Source: Flavobacteriales bacterium (GTDB lineage Bacteria; Bacteroidota; Bacteroidia; Flavobacteriales_D; Crocinitomicaceae). From it: DNA of 58,022 nt. Positions 1-7,971 of the stretch are shown piece by piece (position 1 is the first letter of the stretch; every line of letters begins with the position of its first letter). The DNA is taken from the NCBI GenBank assembly GCA_013373595.1, contig JABXHO010000060.1:1-58022 (forward strand), written 5' to 3'. The notes below the pieces were generated by a model. It ran no database searches. It was not told the origin of the DNA and saw nothing but the letters and a program-made list of their open reading frames with translations. A program made the translations under genes and the position numbers.

Positions 1-10
1 AGCAAAACAA

Positions 11-118
11 GGTGTTTTTTCACCACAAAGAGCGCCAAGTCACAAAAATATAGTGCTTATCACAACAGATTCCCAAATAACTCCTTTGTGTATCAGCCGC
101 AGGATGATCCGTGTCCTT
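11..118. repeat. Degenerate CACAAAG-type intergenic inverted repeat
   Basis: Downstream of the RluA-type gene the sequence has CACCACAAAGAG near 21-32 and an oppositely oriented, imperfect counterpart (CCTTTGTG near 82-89 and CCTTGTGG near 114-121). Such CACAAAG/CTTTGTG-rich arms resemble noncoding palindromic intergenic elements seen in many bacterial genomes. The arms match only imperfectly and the window edge cuts the context, so this is a weak call. No gene is supported in bases 1-160. Confidence 0.3.
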
Positions 119-160
119 GTGGTTTATTCATCTGAACTCAACTGAACTTTGCCTCTTTGT

Positions 161-1843
161 TCAGAACTCTGCTTCAGCTTCAATCGTCATCAGCTCCTTG
201 CTCTCCGGATGTCGAAACGTGATGGAAGCAGCATGCAAGTGCAATCGATTTGCCTTCGTTCCGTACAAGTCATCACCAACAATCGGTGTATTCAACCCGT
301 CGGAATGAGCAGCATGAACACGCAACTGATGCGTTCTCCCCGTGATCGGGTGAAATTGAATACGCGTTTTACCATTCGCTCGCGAAAGTACTTTGTACTC
401 CGTTTTGGCAGGTTTTCCATGCTCATAACAGACCAATTGTCGTGGACGATCATCAATATCGGTGCGCAGCGGAAGATCAATAATTCCGTTGTCTTTTTCA
501 ATTACCCCATCCAATAACGCAACGTACGTCTTCTCAATATGTCGATGAATAAACTGATACTGAATATACTTGTGCGCTTCTTTCGTTTTGGCCAACAATA
601 GAATGCCCGACGTTGACATGTCCAAACGGTGAATAATCAACGGTCCAGTAGCATTCGGGTACAATTCTTGAATCCGCGAGTAAACAGAATCCGTGATCGT
701 CTTCCCTGGAACTGATAAGAAATTCGCGGGCTTGTTCACCACAACAAGGTATTCGTCTTCAAAAATAATGGGAAGCGATTTTCCATCAGCAGGATTTACC
801 AGCATCGGATTTGGGTCAACTTCCAGTCCTTTGAGCATATGTCCCAAGATAGGTTCACATTTACCACGACAAGAAGGGTAGAAGTGACCGTGTTTTCGGA
901 TTTCAGACTTCGGGGAAATGCCCCACCAAAACTCCGCCATGGCAATGGGATGCAAGTTGTGTTGATACGCGTAGTGCAACAATTTTGGAGCGGCACATTC
1001 ACCTGCGCCAGAGGGTGGCGGTTTATCAATGGCGTGAAAAATATCCCACAAACTCTTCTCCTCGTTGTCGGCATTCAAAAAGTGATACTCGTCGAATAAC
1101 TGCTTTTGAAGTTGGTTGGATTTCTGCTTTCGTGCGCGTTTTAACGCATTGATCTCCAACGCAAATTCATCCACAATTTTGGATTGTTGTTCAATGGTTT
1201 TGTTCCACTGATCGGTCAACTCCGCCAACTCATACTTATCCTTCATACTATGACGAAGAATCTTCTTTTCGACTTCAGGAGGAAGTTGTCCATTGTTTTC
1301 CTCCAATGCGCGAAGTTTCAATTCCTTCCGTTTTTTTCGGTTTTCGACGCGTTCAAGTCTTCTTGCTTCAATTTCTTCCGCTGCCGTTTCCTTCAATGTT
1401 TCCAACAACGCTTTCGCTTCAATAAACGCATCACTATTCTCCAATTCCCGTGTTCGGTTGTTCATCACCGTTAGCTCTGTTGCTCCCTGGTTGAAGAAAC
1501 CATCTTCAGCAAGCATGTCGTATACGGGCGGAACAAATCCTTCGTAGTGATTTCCGTTTCCTACTTTCCCTGAAAAACCAGAAAGAAATCCCAGTTGACC
1601 GTCTTCGTCTTTCACAACCAAAACGCCAAACATCTTTCCAATGGGATGCGAATGATCCTCTGGATCGAGCCCGAAATTGTGCTTCCAATCCGCTGAATGC
1701 TGAATGAAATCTTGTAATTGCTCCGCAGCTCGAATGGCTATCGGGTGTGGCTCGTAGTAAAATGGGAAGGTGAACTTCTCAGGTAAGGAAATGTCGGAAA
1801 TATCCGATTGAAAAGGAGTAAAACATGTCGCCTGAGTGTTCAT
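161..1843 (-). CDS. RluA-family 23S rRNA/tRNA pseudouridine synthase with long N-terminal extension
   Basis: Converts uridine to pseudouridine in structured RNA, in the cytoplasm. The C-terminal third (about residues 355-560) is an RluA catalytic domain: HRLD at 405-408 followed by MSTSG supplies the catalytic aspartate (D408), and GRTHQLRVH near the C terminus is the conserved family motif. At 560 aa it is about twice the usual RluA length. The first ~350 residues hold a charged, probably coiled-coil stretch (about 150-245) and a cysteine-containing segment (PSCRGKCEP). Long RluA-like proteins with such extensions are common in Bacteroidota and gammaproteobacteria. Which RNA position is modified cannot be told from sequence. 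It lies 47 bp downstream of the export operon on the same strand and may be cotranscribed by read-through, with no functional link evident. Confidence 0.9.
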   Translation of the reverse strand: MNTQATCFTPFQSDISDISLPEKFTFPFYYEPHPIAIRAAEQLQDFIQHSADWKHNFGLDPEDHSHPIGKMFGVLVVKDEDGQLGFLSGFSGKVGNGNHYEGFVPPVYDMLAEDGFFNQGATELTVMNNRTRELENSDAFIEAKALLETLKETAAEEIEARRLERVENRKKRKELKLRALEENNGQLPPEVEKKILRHSMKDKYELAELTDQWNKTIEQQSKIVDEFALEINALKRARKQKSNQLQKQLFDEYHFLNADNEEKSLWDIFHAIDKPPPSGAGECAAPKLLHYAYQHNLHPIAMAEFWWGISPKSEIRKHGHFYPSCRGKCEPILGHMLKGLEVDPNPMLVNPADGKSLPIIFEDEYLVVVNKPANFLSVPGKTITDSVYSRIQELYPNATGPLIIHRLDMSTSGILLLAKTKEAHKYIQYQFIHRHIEKTYVALLDGVIEKDNGIIDLPLRTDIDDRPRQLVCYEHGKPAKTEYKVLSRANGKTRIQFHPITGRTHQLRVHAAHSDGLNTPIVGDDLYGTKANRLHLHAASITFRHPESKELMTIEAEAEF

Positions 1844-1890
1844 GGCGCGAAGGTACTACGATTTCCATCCAATTCCAATCACAGGGAAGG

Positions 1891-3300
1891 TTATGGATTC
1901 ACGCGTGCATAATTATACCAAACTTCACCTAGTTTATTGTCAACGGCAATCTTAATCAGTTTCAGTTGCGCTTCAATCAATTCCTGATCACGTTGATTGA
2001 CCAAAAACATCGATCCTTCACCAATTTGGAATAAGGTAATTTCAGACTGAAGCAGACTCGAATAATTGAGAATGCTTTTCGCGTAGATTTCGTACTGATT
2101 AACCGTACTCGACCATACATTGAACGAAGTTTGAATCTTGTAGTTCAATTCGGCAGATTTTAGTTCAAGCTGACTTTCCAGTTGCTCAAGTTTTAGCTTC
2201 GCTAGTTTCGTTTTGGCGCGCTCTTTTCGCGTGAAAATCGGGTAGGAAACCGTTGCTCCCCATTTGTAGTTGCTCACTGAATAATCTGCGAAAGGAGTTT
2301 GATTGCCGTTCGTGCTAAGTGCATTGTATTTCAGCTGAACACTCGGTTTGAGTTGTTCGCGCTTCAGACGGTAATCAATCTTCGAAACTTCGATTTTATT
2401 CTGTGATATGATAAAATCGGGATGATAAAGAGCTAGGCTATCAATCATCTCGGCTGAAACCAACGGAGGAATTGAGGTTTCGAACTCTTCGTAACTCATT
2501 GGGCGAAGTCCTTCAGAGATTTCCAGAGGAATAAGTCCATCTTGCCACAAAAATACTTCCAGCAACGCACGCTTATTTGTTAACTCGAGTTGTGCAATTT
2601 CGAGGTTCAATTGCCGCTCCTGGAGGAAAATCAAGGCTTTTAAGGTGTCAACACTGGGTTTGTCACCGAACTTGCTTAATCCTCGAACATTTTCAAATCG
2701 TGCGGTAGCATTTTCAACGGCTTCTTGATAAATGGTAAACGTATTGTACGCCTTAAACCAGTCGTAGTAGGCCACAGATGCGTCAAATACAAGCTGGTTC
2801 ATCATGAGCTTTTGCTCCATTTCTGTGCTATTGGCGTAAATCTTTGCTTGTTTTAAATCCGCTCGACGTTGATCAATGAAGAGTCCGTTTCCGAGTTCAA
2901 TAGCGAGTCCAGCACTCCACAGCCCCGTATTGGAAGTGTATGCTTCGGGATTTAGTCGAACACCTGAATTTTCGTCGTAGCCCGCTTGAACGGTAATTCC
3001 AAACCAAGTCGGGACTTTTAATCCAGCATGCAAATGACTGTAATATTGTTTCCCGTCAAAGTACTTTTGATTAAGATTTCCGTTCAGCTTAGGATCGAAT
3101 CCACCTTTTCCTTCTTGGATGAGGTATTGGGCCTCATTTCCTTTCAATTCAGAAACATACGCCATGGGATGATGCTCCTTCACAATAGAAATGTATTCTT
3201 CAAAAGTGAAAACAGATGATGCTACGCTCTGCGCAAAGTTTACATGTGCAGCGAAGAGAAATAACCCGATAAGGAATATGTGCTTGATGCCCGATTTCAT
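1891..3300 (-). CDS. TolC-family outer membrane efflux/secretion channel
   Basis: Predicted outer-membrane channel-tunnel subunit that completes a tripartite ABC export machine. The protein (469 aa) starts with a Sec signal peptide (hydrophobic FLIGLFLFAAHVNFA ending before Q). The rest is typical of TolC: long amphipathic helices rich in Q/E/L/K, with the two duplicated coiled-coil halves at about residues 130-260 and 330-460, and short beta segments such as GLWSAGLAIELGNG. The start codon overlaps the stop of the upstream HlyD-like gene by one base (TAATG), so the two are translationally coupled. The substrate is unknown. The family assignment is firm from architecture and neighbourhood, though no exact subfamily can be given. 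Confidence 0.88.
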   Translation of the reverse strand: MKSGIKHIFLIGLFLFAAHVNFAQSVASSVFTFEEYISIVKEHHPMAYVSELKGNEAQYLIQEGKGGFDPKLNGNLNQKYFDGKQYYSHLHAGLKVPTWFGITVQAGYDENSGVRLNPEAYTSNTGLWSAGLAIELGNGLFIDQRRADLKQAKIYANSTEMEQKLMMNQLVFDASVAYYDWFKAYNTFTIYQEAVENATARFENVRGLSKFGDKPSVDTLKALIFLQERQLNLEIAQLELTNKRALLEVFLWQDGLIPLEISEGLRPMSYEEFETSIPPLVSAEMIDSLALYHPDFIISQNKIEVSKIDYRLKREQLKPSVQLKYNALSTNGNQTPFADYSVSNYKWGATVSYPIFTRKERAKTKLAKLKLEQLESQLELKSAELNYKIQTSFNVWSSTVNQYEIYAKSILNYSSLLQSEITLFQIGEGSMFLVNQRDQELIEAQLKLIKIAVDNKLGEVWYNYARVNP

Positions 3301-4661
3301 TATTTCTTTTCGTCTTTTTTCGGTTGATTATTCGTTGCTTTTCCCGTGTAATAATTCGGTGGGAAGCCATTAATTTTTCGCCATAGCTCGTACCAAATTG
3401 GTACATCATTCAGTAGGATCATGCTTGAGGTTCCTCCACCAAAGCGCAAAGCTTCTGGCCATGGATGATCATTTGGATCTTGTTGCACCAATACACGGTA
3501 TTTTCCATTTGCACTGATGAATTGATCAATTCCGTAAATAATTCCACCGTAGGTTCCATGACTCACATTCGGCCATCCTGAGAAAACAATTGCTGGCCAA
3601 CCATCAAATTGAAGACGAACGTGTTCTCCAATGTTTACCAAAGGTAAATCAATCGGGTCGATGTAAATTTCAACAGCGAGTTCATACGACTTCGGCATCA
3701 AGGTGAGAATTTCTTCTCCTTCTTTAATTGTTTCACCAATTCCGCTTGAGCTGGTTTTGGTGATGTAACCATCGGTTGGCGCCAAAATGAAGTAGAGTCC
3801 TTGTCGGTACACATAATTGCTGTACTGATTTTCCATTTTGCTGACATTCGTTTCGGTGTCCAAGCGAGTGGAAAGCGTGCTCAAGCGATCAGATCGAACT
3901 TTGTTCGCTTCCGATTGGTAGTAGGCGTCTGTATTTGAAATTTCAAGTTGAAGCGCAATTAATTCGGATTGACTGTTCAACAGTTTGTTTTTCGCTGCCG
4001 TTTCATAGGAAGCAGCCTCTTGCACTTTGATTTTCCGGCTTTCAAGATCCGTCAACGATTTCAATCCAGCCTGGTACAAGCTATCCATACGTTTATAACG
4101 ATCTTTTGCAGTTTCATACTGAACTTGTGCCGCTTCGTAGGCAATTTCGTTATTCTTTACATAGAGTTCTGCCTGTTGAAGTTTTACTTTCAATTGAGAA
4201 ATTTTCAAATCTCGTTGATTACGCAAAATGTCAAGCCGCTCGTCTTGTGTTTTAATTTTGTCGTTGTAGGCTTCAATCGATTCTTTTTTAAATTTCAACT
4301 GATCTTCAGTACGTTCAAGTAATCGATCATCGAAATAATCAGGTTTCACTTCCGATATTTGAAGAATCGTATCTCCTTCATGAACGAAATCACCTTCTTG
4401 TACATACCACTTCTTGATTTGTCCAGCGATCACTGAATTTAAACTTTGTGGCTTTTGATTTGGTTTCAGCGTAGTTACCGAACCGTAGGAGCGAATGTTC
4501 TGCGTCCATGGCAACAGGAGCAGGGCGAAGGTGATAAAAAACGACCACTTTAAAATTCGTTTAAGAACGGGGCCAGCGCCTTTTTGTTCAACCATAACAA
4601 GTGAACTATACTTCTTTGATCGAACTTTCTCTGAAATACTGTGTTTTGAAATGTTCAGCAT
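3300..4661 (-). CDS. HlyD-family periplasmic adaptor (membrane fusion protein)
   Basis: Bridges an inner-membrane ABC transporter to TolC across the periplasm. The 453-aa protein has one N-terminal membrane anchor (about residues 36-55, FFITFALLLLPW). A split biotinyl-lipoyl domain follows (IAGQIKKWYVQEGDFVHEGD near 90-110), then a long alpha-helical coiled-coil hairpin (about 120-285), the returning lipoyl half (ILAPTDGYITK, about 290) and a beta-barrel domain (VRLQFDGWPAIVFSGWP). This is the HlyD-type order found with type I secretion and ABC efflux. It lies two bases after the ABC gene and overlaps the TolC gene by one base, forming a compact operon. Substrate unknown. Confidence 0.9.
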   Translation of the reverse strand: MLNISKHSISEKVRSKKYSSLVMVEQKGAGPVLKRILKWSFFITFALLLLPWTQNIRSYGSVTTLKPNQKPQSLNSVIAGQIKKWYVQEGDFVHEGDTILQISEVKPDYFDDRLLERTEDQLKFKKESIEAYNDKIKTQDERLDILRNQRDLKISQLKVKLQQAELYVKNNEIAYEAAQVQYETAKDRYKRMDSLYQAGLKSLTDLESRKIKVQEAASYETAAKNKLLNSQSELIALQLEISNTDAYYQSEANKVRSDRLSTLSTRLDTETNVSKMENQYSNYVYRQGLYFILAPTDGYITKTSSSGIGETIKEGEEILTLMPKSYELAVEIYIDPIDLPLVNIGEHVRLQFDGWPAIVFSGWPNVSHGTYGGIIYGIDQFISANGKYRVLVQQDPNDHPWPEALRFGGGTSSMILLNDVPIWYELWRKINGFPPNYYTGKATNNQPKKDEKK

Positions 4662-4663
4662 GA

Positions 4664-6340
4664 TTATGAGTTTACTTCGATTAATTGTGCATTTTCTACC
4701 ATTACCGTTCTATTCATCAATGGTTTTAGGTCTTCATCACTCGATGAAATCACGAGTGTCCAATCATTGGAAGGATCGCTGAGGAATTTGAAAATATCCA
4801 ATCGTTCTGATTCCTTCAATGTATTGAAGTTGTCTTTTATAAGAACAAACTTCGGGTTTCCAACAAGCGCTCTAGCCAAGATCAGTTTATCAATATTTCC
4901 TCTTGAAATAGCCTTTCCTTGTGCAATAATTGGTGTGTTAAATCCTTTAGGAAGTGACTTGATGAAATCCGTTAGCTTCAGTTTTTCCATGATCCACTGA
5001 ACATTCGAAAAGTCAATTCCTTCACGTCCCATCGTGATGTTTTCCATGATGGTACCTTCAAATAAGGTATCGTTCGAAAAGCTATTTCCGATCAAAGAAC
5101 GAATGCATGTAGGATTTAAATTGTCCAGCGGAATATCATTAAAGGCAATGGTTCCTTTTTGAAGTCGATACAGTCCGCTTAACAAATAAAGGAAGGTTGT
5201 TTTTCCTGAACTGCCATCTCCAAGGAGCAGTAATTTGTCTCCATCTTCAATGATGAGTGATGCATTTTTAAATACGAACTTGTCTTGCTCAGGATAGTGG
5301 AAGTCAATGTTTGATACTTCAACTTTCAATCCTCTGTTGTGAACAGCATGTTGAATGTCCATTCCAGATTCACGGTCGAGTTCCATGTCCGTTACTTGTC
5401 CAATTTTCTCAAGTGAAGTGATCACATCGTACATCGTTTCCAAACTCAAGATGAGCTTTTCTACCGATCCGATGATCAAAAGAATGATGATTTCCGCAGC
5501 TACGAATTGTCCAATGTTCATCTGTTGCTCCATTACCAGAATACTTCCAACGATAAGGAGTCCAGCCGCTACGATCACTTTAAACAGAACCATCAAGATG
5601 TATTGTTGCTTGAGAACCTTAAAGTGACTATCTCGTGCGCCAATGTACATGTTCACTTCATCGTCGGTTTTTTCCATAGGAAGATCCGATTTTCCCGCCA
5701 GTTTGAAGCTAATGCTTGCGCGTGCAATTTCTTCCAACCACGAGGCTACGTAGTATTTACTTTTCGATTCTTTCAAGCTTGTTTCGAGTCCCTTTCGTGA
5801 GGTCAGTTTGAAAATGGAGTAGACGAGCGCAACAAGCACCAAGCTAAACACAATAAAGAACGGGTGATACATCGAGAGGAGTAACAACCCAAATATTGTC
5901 TGAATAGAAGCAGTAGAGAAATCAATAAGAATTTTAGAAAGCCCTTTTTGAACAGAAACGATATCAAAAAAGCGGTTCATGAGCTCGGGAGCATACTTTT
6001 TGTATAACTCCTCCATTCGGATCTTTGGAATACGGTAAGCGAATTCGAATGCTGCCCGGGCAAAAATCTTTTGTTGTAAGTGCTCTGATATTTGCAGTTG
6101 AGCAATTTGAAGGATTCCCGTAACAATGACACCACCAATCACGCAGGCTACGAGGATAACCCACGACGTGCTCATTTGACCTCCTTGGATCAGGTTGATA
6201 ATAGCCTGAATTCCAATTGGGAGTGACAGTTGAACCAATCCGTAGAAGATCGCGTAAACGTACACATTACGGATTTCCTTCTTGTCTGGTTTGATAAGAA
6301 GCCAGAAACGATGTAAAGGTGATACGACTTTTTGAGCCAT
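4664..6340 (-). CDS. ABC exporter (TMD-NBD half-transporter) with degenerate ATPase motifs
   Basis: Inner-membrane component of the tripartite exporter, 558 aa. The N-terminal half is a type I exporter transmembrane domain of about six helices (for instance IPIGIQAIINL at 35-50 and FGLLLLSMYHPFFIVFSLVLVALVYSIF near 150-180). The C-terminal half is an ABC ATPase. Walker A is present as GDGSSGKT (374-381). The signature reads ISRGN instead of LSGGQ. Walker B is FVLIKDNF with D503 followed by Asn504 where the catalytic Glu is expected. The H-loop position reads VISSSDED with no histidine. It should bind ATP but hydrolyse poorly, if at all, unless it works with another subunit. There is no N-terminal C39 peptidase domain. 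It starts an operon with the adaptor and TolC genes; a small membrane protein lies just upstream. Confidence 0.87.
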   Translation of the reverse strand: MAQKVVSPLHRFWLLIKPDKKEIRNVYVYAIFYGLVQLSLPIGIQAIINLIQGGQMSTSWVILVACVIGGVIVTGILQIAQLQISEHLQQKIFARAAFEFAYRIPKIRMEELYKKYAPELMNRFFDIVSVQKGLSKILIDFSTASIQTIFGLLLLSMYHPFFIVFSLVLVALVYSIFKLTSRKGLETSLKESKSKYYVASWLEEIARASISFKLAGKSDLPMEKTDDEVNMYIGARDSHFKVLKQQYILMVLFKVIVAAGLLIVGSILVMEQQMNIGQFVAAEIIILLIIGSVEKLILSLETMYDVITSLEKIGQVTDMELDRESGMDIQHAVHNRGLKVEVSNIDFHYPEQDKFVFKNASLIIEDGDKLLLLGDGSSGKTTFLYLLSGLYRLQKGTIAFNDIPLDNLNPTCIRSLIGNSFSNDTLFEGTIMENITMGREGIDFSNVQWIMEKLKLTDFIKSLPKGFNTPIIAQGKAISRGNIDKLILARALVGNPKFVLIKDNFNTLKESERLDIFKFLSDPSNDWTLVISSSDEDLKPLMNRTVMVENAQLIEVNS

Positions 6341-6398
6341 TTGATAATATAAAATGAGTTGAAATGTAAATTAATGATTCTGCTGAGAATCGAAGCGC

Positions 6399-6728
6399 TT
6401 ACGCTAATGGAAAGATGAAAATTCTTTCGGGAGGAGGAGAATGCAACTCAGACCGCGCTTGCGCATGCAAACGTGGTTTTTGTTCAATTGGCACAAATGA
6501 AGCCGTCGGTAGGTACAGTTCAGCAGGAAAAAATGTAGCGGAATTGATTAAATCAACTTCGTCTATTTCTTCTTCAGAGTCATCGTCCAAATCAAGATCC
6601 ACAATTTCCATTTCTTGTTCTTCAGAAAGAGTGAAAGTTGAAATCATCTGATAAGAAAACAGGACAATTGCCAAAGCCGCAACAATACGGAGCAGAGGAA
6701 GTTGACCAGATGTGGATGACTCAATCAT
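6399..6728 (-). CDS. Small acidic single-pass membrane protein at head of export operon
   Basis: A 109-aa protein of unrecognised family. It has a single hydrophobic segment (about residues 11-28, LLRIVAALAIVLFSYQMIS) near the N terminus, then a strongly acidic stretch (about 36-58, VDLDLDDDSEEEIDEVDL) and a proline-containing tail (HSPPPERIFIFP). This suggests an inner-membrane protein with a short cytoplasmic N terminus and an acidic periplasmic tail, or a weak signal anchor. It lies 58 bp upstream of the ABC gene on the same strand and is the first gene after a palindromic operator-like site, so it is probably the first gene of that operon. It could be an accessory or a regulator of the transporter. 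That is inference from position only. Confidence 0.55.
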   Translation of the reverse strand: MIESSTSGQLPLLRIVAALAIVLFSYQMISTFTLSEEQEMEIVDLDLDDDSEEEIDEVDLINSATFFPAELYLPTASFVPIEQKPRLHAQARSELHSPPPERIFIFPLA

Positions 6729-6753
6729 ATATCTTTTCGTGCTATTCGAAATG

Positions 6754-6761
6754 CAAATATA
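6754..6761 (-). promoter_or_regulatory. Putative -7 element (TATATTTG) of the export operon
   Basis: On the minus strand the octamer TATATTTG matches the Bacteroidota -7 consensus TAnnTTTG. It lies about 26 bases upstream of the start codon at 6728, leaving a plausible short leader. No clear TTTG -33 box is found at the usual spacing; the operator-like palindrome occupies that region. The assignment rests on consensus and position only. Confidence 0.4.
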
Positions 6762-6776
6762 ATAGTGTTACTATTA
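6760..6776. promoter_or_regulatory. Operator-like perfect palindrome upstream of export operon
   Basis: TAATAGT-GTT-ACTATTA is a perfect inverted repeat with 7-base arms and a 3-base centre. It overlaps the edge of the putative -7 box and covers the spacer toward -33 of the minus-strand promoter. That is where a MarR/TetR-type repressor would sit to silence an efflux operon. No such regulator is encoded next to it. The palindrome is seen directly; its function is inferred. Confidence 0.45.
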
Positions 6777-6839
6777 ACTATGCAGGTTAGACCTATACTT
6801 TTTTGTTAAAATTGTTTAATTGGCCGTATGCATAGTTAA
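6774..6839. repeat. 11-bp inverted repeat flanking 44 bp in the divergent promoter region
   Basis: TTAACTATGCA (6774-6784) is exactly reversed as TGCATAGTTAA (6829-6839). The arms are 55 bases apart start to start, about five helical turns. This spacing would allow two protein dimers or a looped complex. The left arm abuts the shorter palindrome at 6760-6776. It may regulate the export operon, the injection-system genes or both. Function is inferred. Confidence 0.4.
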
Positions 6840-7049
6840 ACAATAATTTAAACACTCGTATCATGTCAACTAAAAAAAGTCGTTGAAACAAGTTCCGTAG
6901 TGCCTGTAAATCCTCAAAAGTATCTGATATGTTGATTATTGTGTAAACCTAGGGTGGAGTTTTTAACCTTTTGAGATTCGGGAAATACTACTTTTTTTTC
7001 ATATCCGAAAAGTATTCCAAAACGACTATGATGGGGAAGCAAATTTCGT

Positions 7050-7057
7050 TATATTTG
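7050..7057 (+). promoter_or_regulatory. Possible -7 element (TATATTTG) upstream of eCIS locus
   Basis: TATATTTG matches the Bacteroidota -7 consensus TAnnTTTG on the plus strand. It would start transcription near 7062, leaving a leader of about 330 bases before the first eCIS gene. I see no good -33 TTTG at the expected distance, so this is a weak candidate among AT-rich sequence. Confidence 0.22.
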
Positions 7058-7392
7058 TTTCAGAGCCTAATCACTCAGATCGCAGAAAATTTTCTAATAT
7101 ATTTCTTGTGTCGAGTTGATGGGAAGTTAAGTGGTTTAAGAACCAAACAGAACTTTACGAAGCTAACCACTTCAAACGGGTATTTTAATGTAATAGAAGA
7201 ACCAGTGTGATTCGTTCAATCTTGAATGATAATGCTGTAACTCGGCTGTACTTTCTATGAAACGAGGAAGGTGCATGTTAGGAAGAACGGACGTTTTTTA
7301 AAGGTCGTTGTGACTTATTTACTCCCGTAGATAGTGTAACACTTCAGTATGTTTTGTTAGGGCTTCTCCACAGTTACGTAAACCTAACGCAC

Positions 7393-7971
7393 GTGATTTT
7401 TGAAACACTGAGCATACTGTCCAAAGAGGTCTCGGCATACTTCGAGAACGATGTTATCGTGATCGAAAATATTACATCCGTAGATCAATCCTCTGAAGGT
7501 GCGGAGAACCCTGTAGAGAATAAGGTCGTAATGACTTTACTCAATATAGAGGAAGAAAAAACACTCAAGAATTTTCCCAATACAACAGCCAAAAATGGTC
7601 GCGTTCAATATAAGAACCCAGTTGTAAATGTCAATTTGTTTGTGCTGTTCTGTGCGAACCGAAGTACGTATGCGCAGTCGCTGGCAGATATCTCGAAAGT
7701 GATTGAGTTTTTCCAAGGTAAACGCGTGTTCACTCAGGCAAATACAATCTTCGAGCGGAAGGCGCCACTCTTGAATGTTGGAAATTTTCACTTTACCGCT
7801 GAACTCTACACTCCTTCTTTCGAAGAGCTCAATTTCATATGGGGAACCCTGGGAGGGCGACAATTACCTTCGGTACTGTATAAACTGAGCATCATTGAAA
7901 TCGAAAGAGGAAATGTGATCGGTGAGGCAGGAGTAATCAAAGAATCAATTGGTCAATCAAACAGTTTCTAA
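7393..7971 (+). CDS. eCIS tube terminator/cap protein, DUF4255 (Pvc16/Afp16-like)
   Basis: Predicted to terminate the inner tube and sheath at the end distal to the baseplate, as Afp16/Pvc16 does. I start it at GTG 7393 because the product then begins MIFETLSILSKEV, the usual N terminus of this family. An upstream in-frame TTG (7354) would add 13 residues of uncharacteristic sequence. The 192-aa product shows the DUF4255 features: NVNLFVLFCANRSTYAQSL in the middle, then a FFQGKRVF motif, then FIWGTLGGRQLPSVLYKL near the C terminus. It opens the eCIS gene cluster and is followed directly, without a gap, by the next gene. In Afp/PVC loci the homologous gene is last, whereas here it is first. 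Confidence 0.9.
   Translation: MIFETLSILSKEVSAYFENDVIVIENITSVDQSSEGAENPVENKVVMTLLNIEEEKTLKNFPNTTAKNGRVQYKNPVVNVNLFVLFCANRSTYAQSLADISKVIEFFQGKRVFTQANTIFERKAPLLNVGNFHFTAELYTPSFEELNFIWGTLGGRQLPSVLYKLSIIEIERGNVIGEAGVIKESIGQSNSF

Larger units (their letters stand above)
6729..7392. other. Divergent intergenic region between export operon and eCIS locus
   Basis: This is the longest gene-free stretch (664 bp). It separates the minus-strand export operon from the plus-strand injection-system locus, so it must hold the promoters of both. Visible elements are a perfect 7-3-7 palindrome, an 11-bp inverted repeat, TATATTTG boxes on both strands, and a small AGGT-TAG-ACCT dyad (6784-6794). A 79-codon open frame at 6971-7210 has no protein-like composition and is judged noncoding. 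The rest is AT-rich without recognised structure. Confidence 0.7.

Noticed and set aside
6971-7210. 79-codon open frame in the eCIS upstream region
   Set aside because: Hydrophobic, low-complexity composition, no conserved motif, and located where the promoter must lie. Judged chance.
7354-7392. TTG start extending the DUF4255 gene
   Set aside because: The family starts at MIFETL; the extra 13 residues do not match and GTG 7393 fits.
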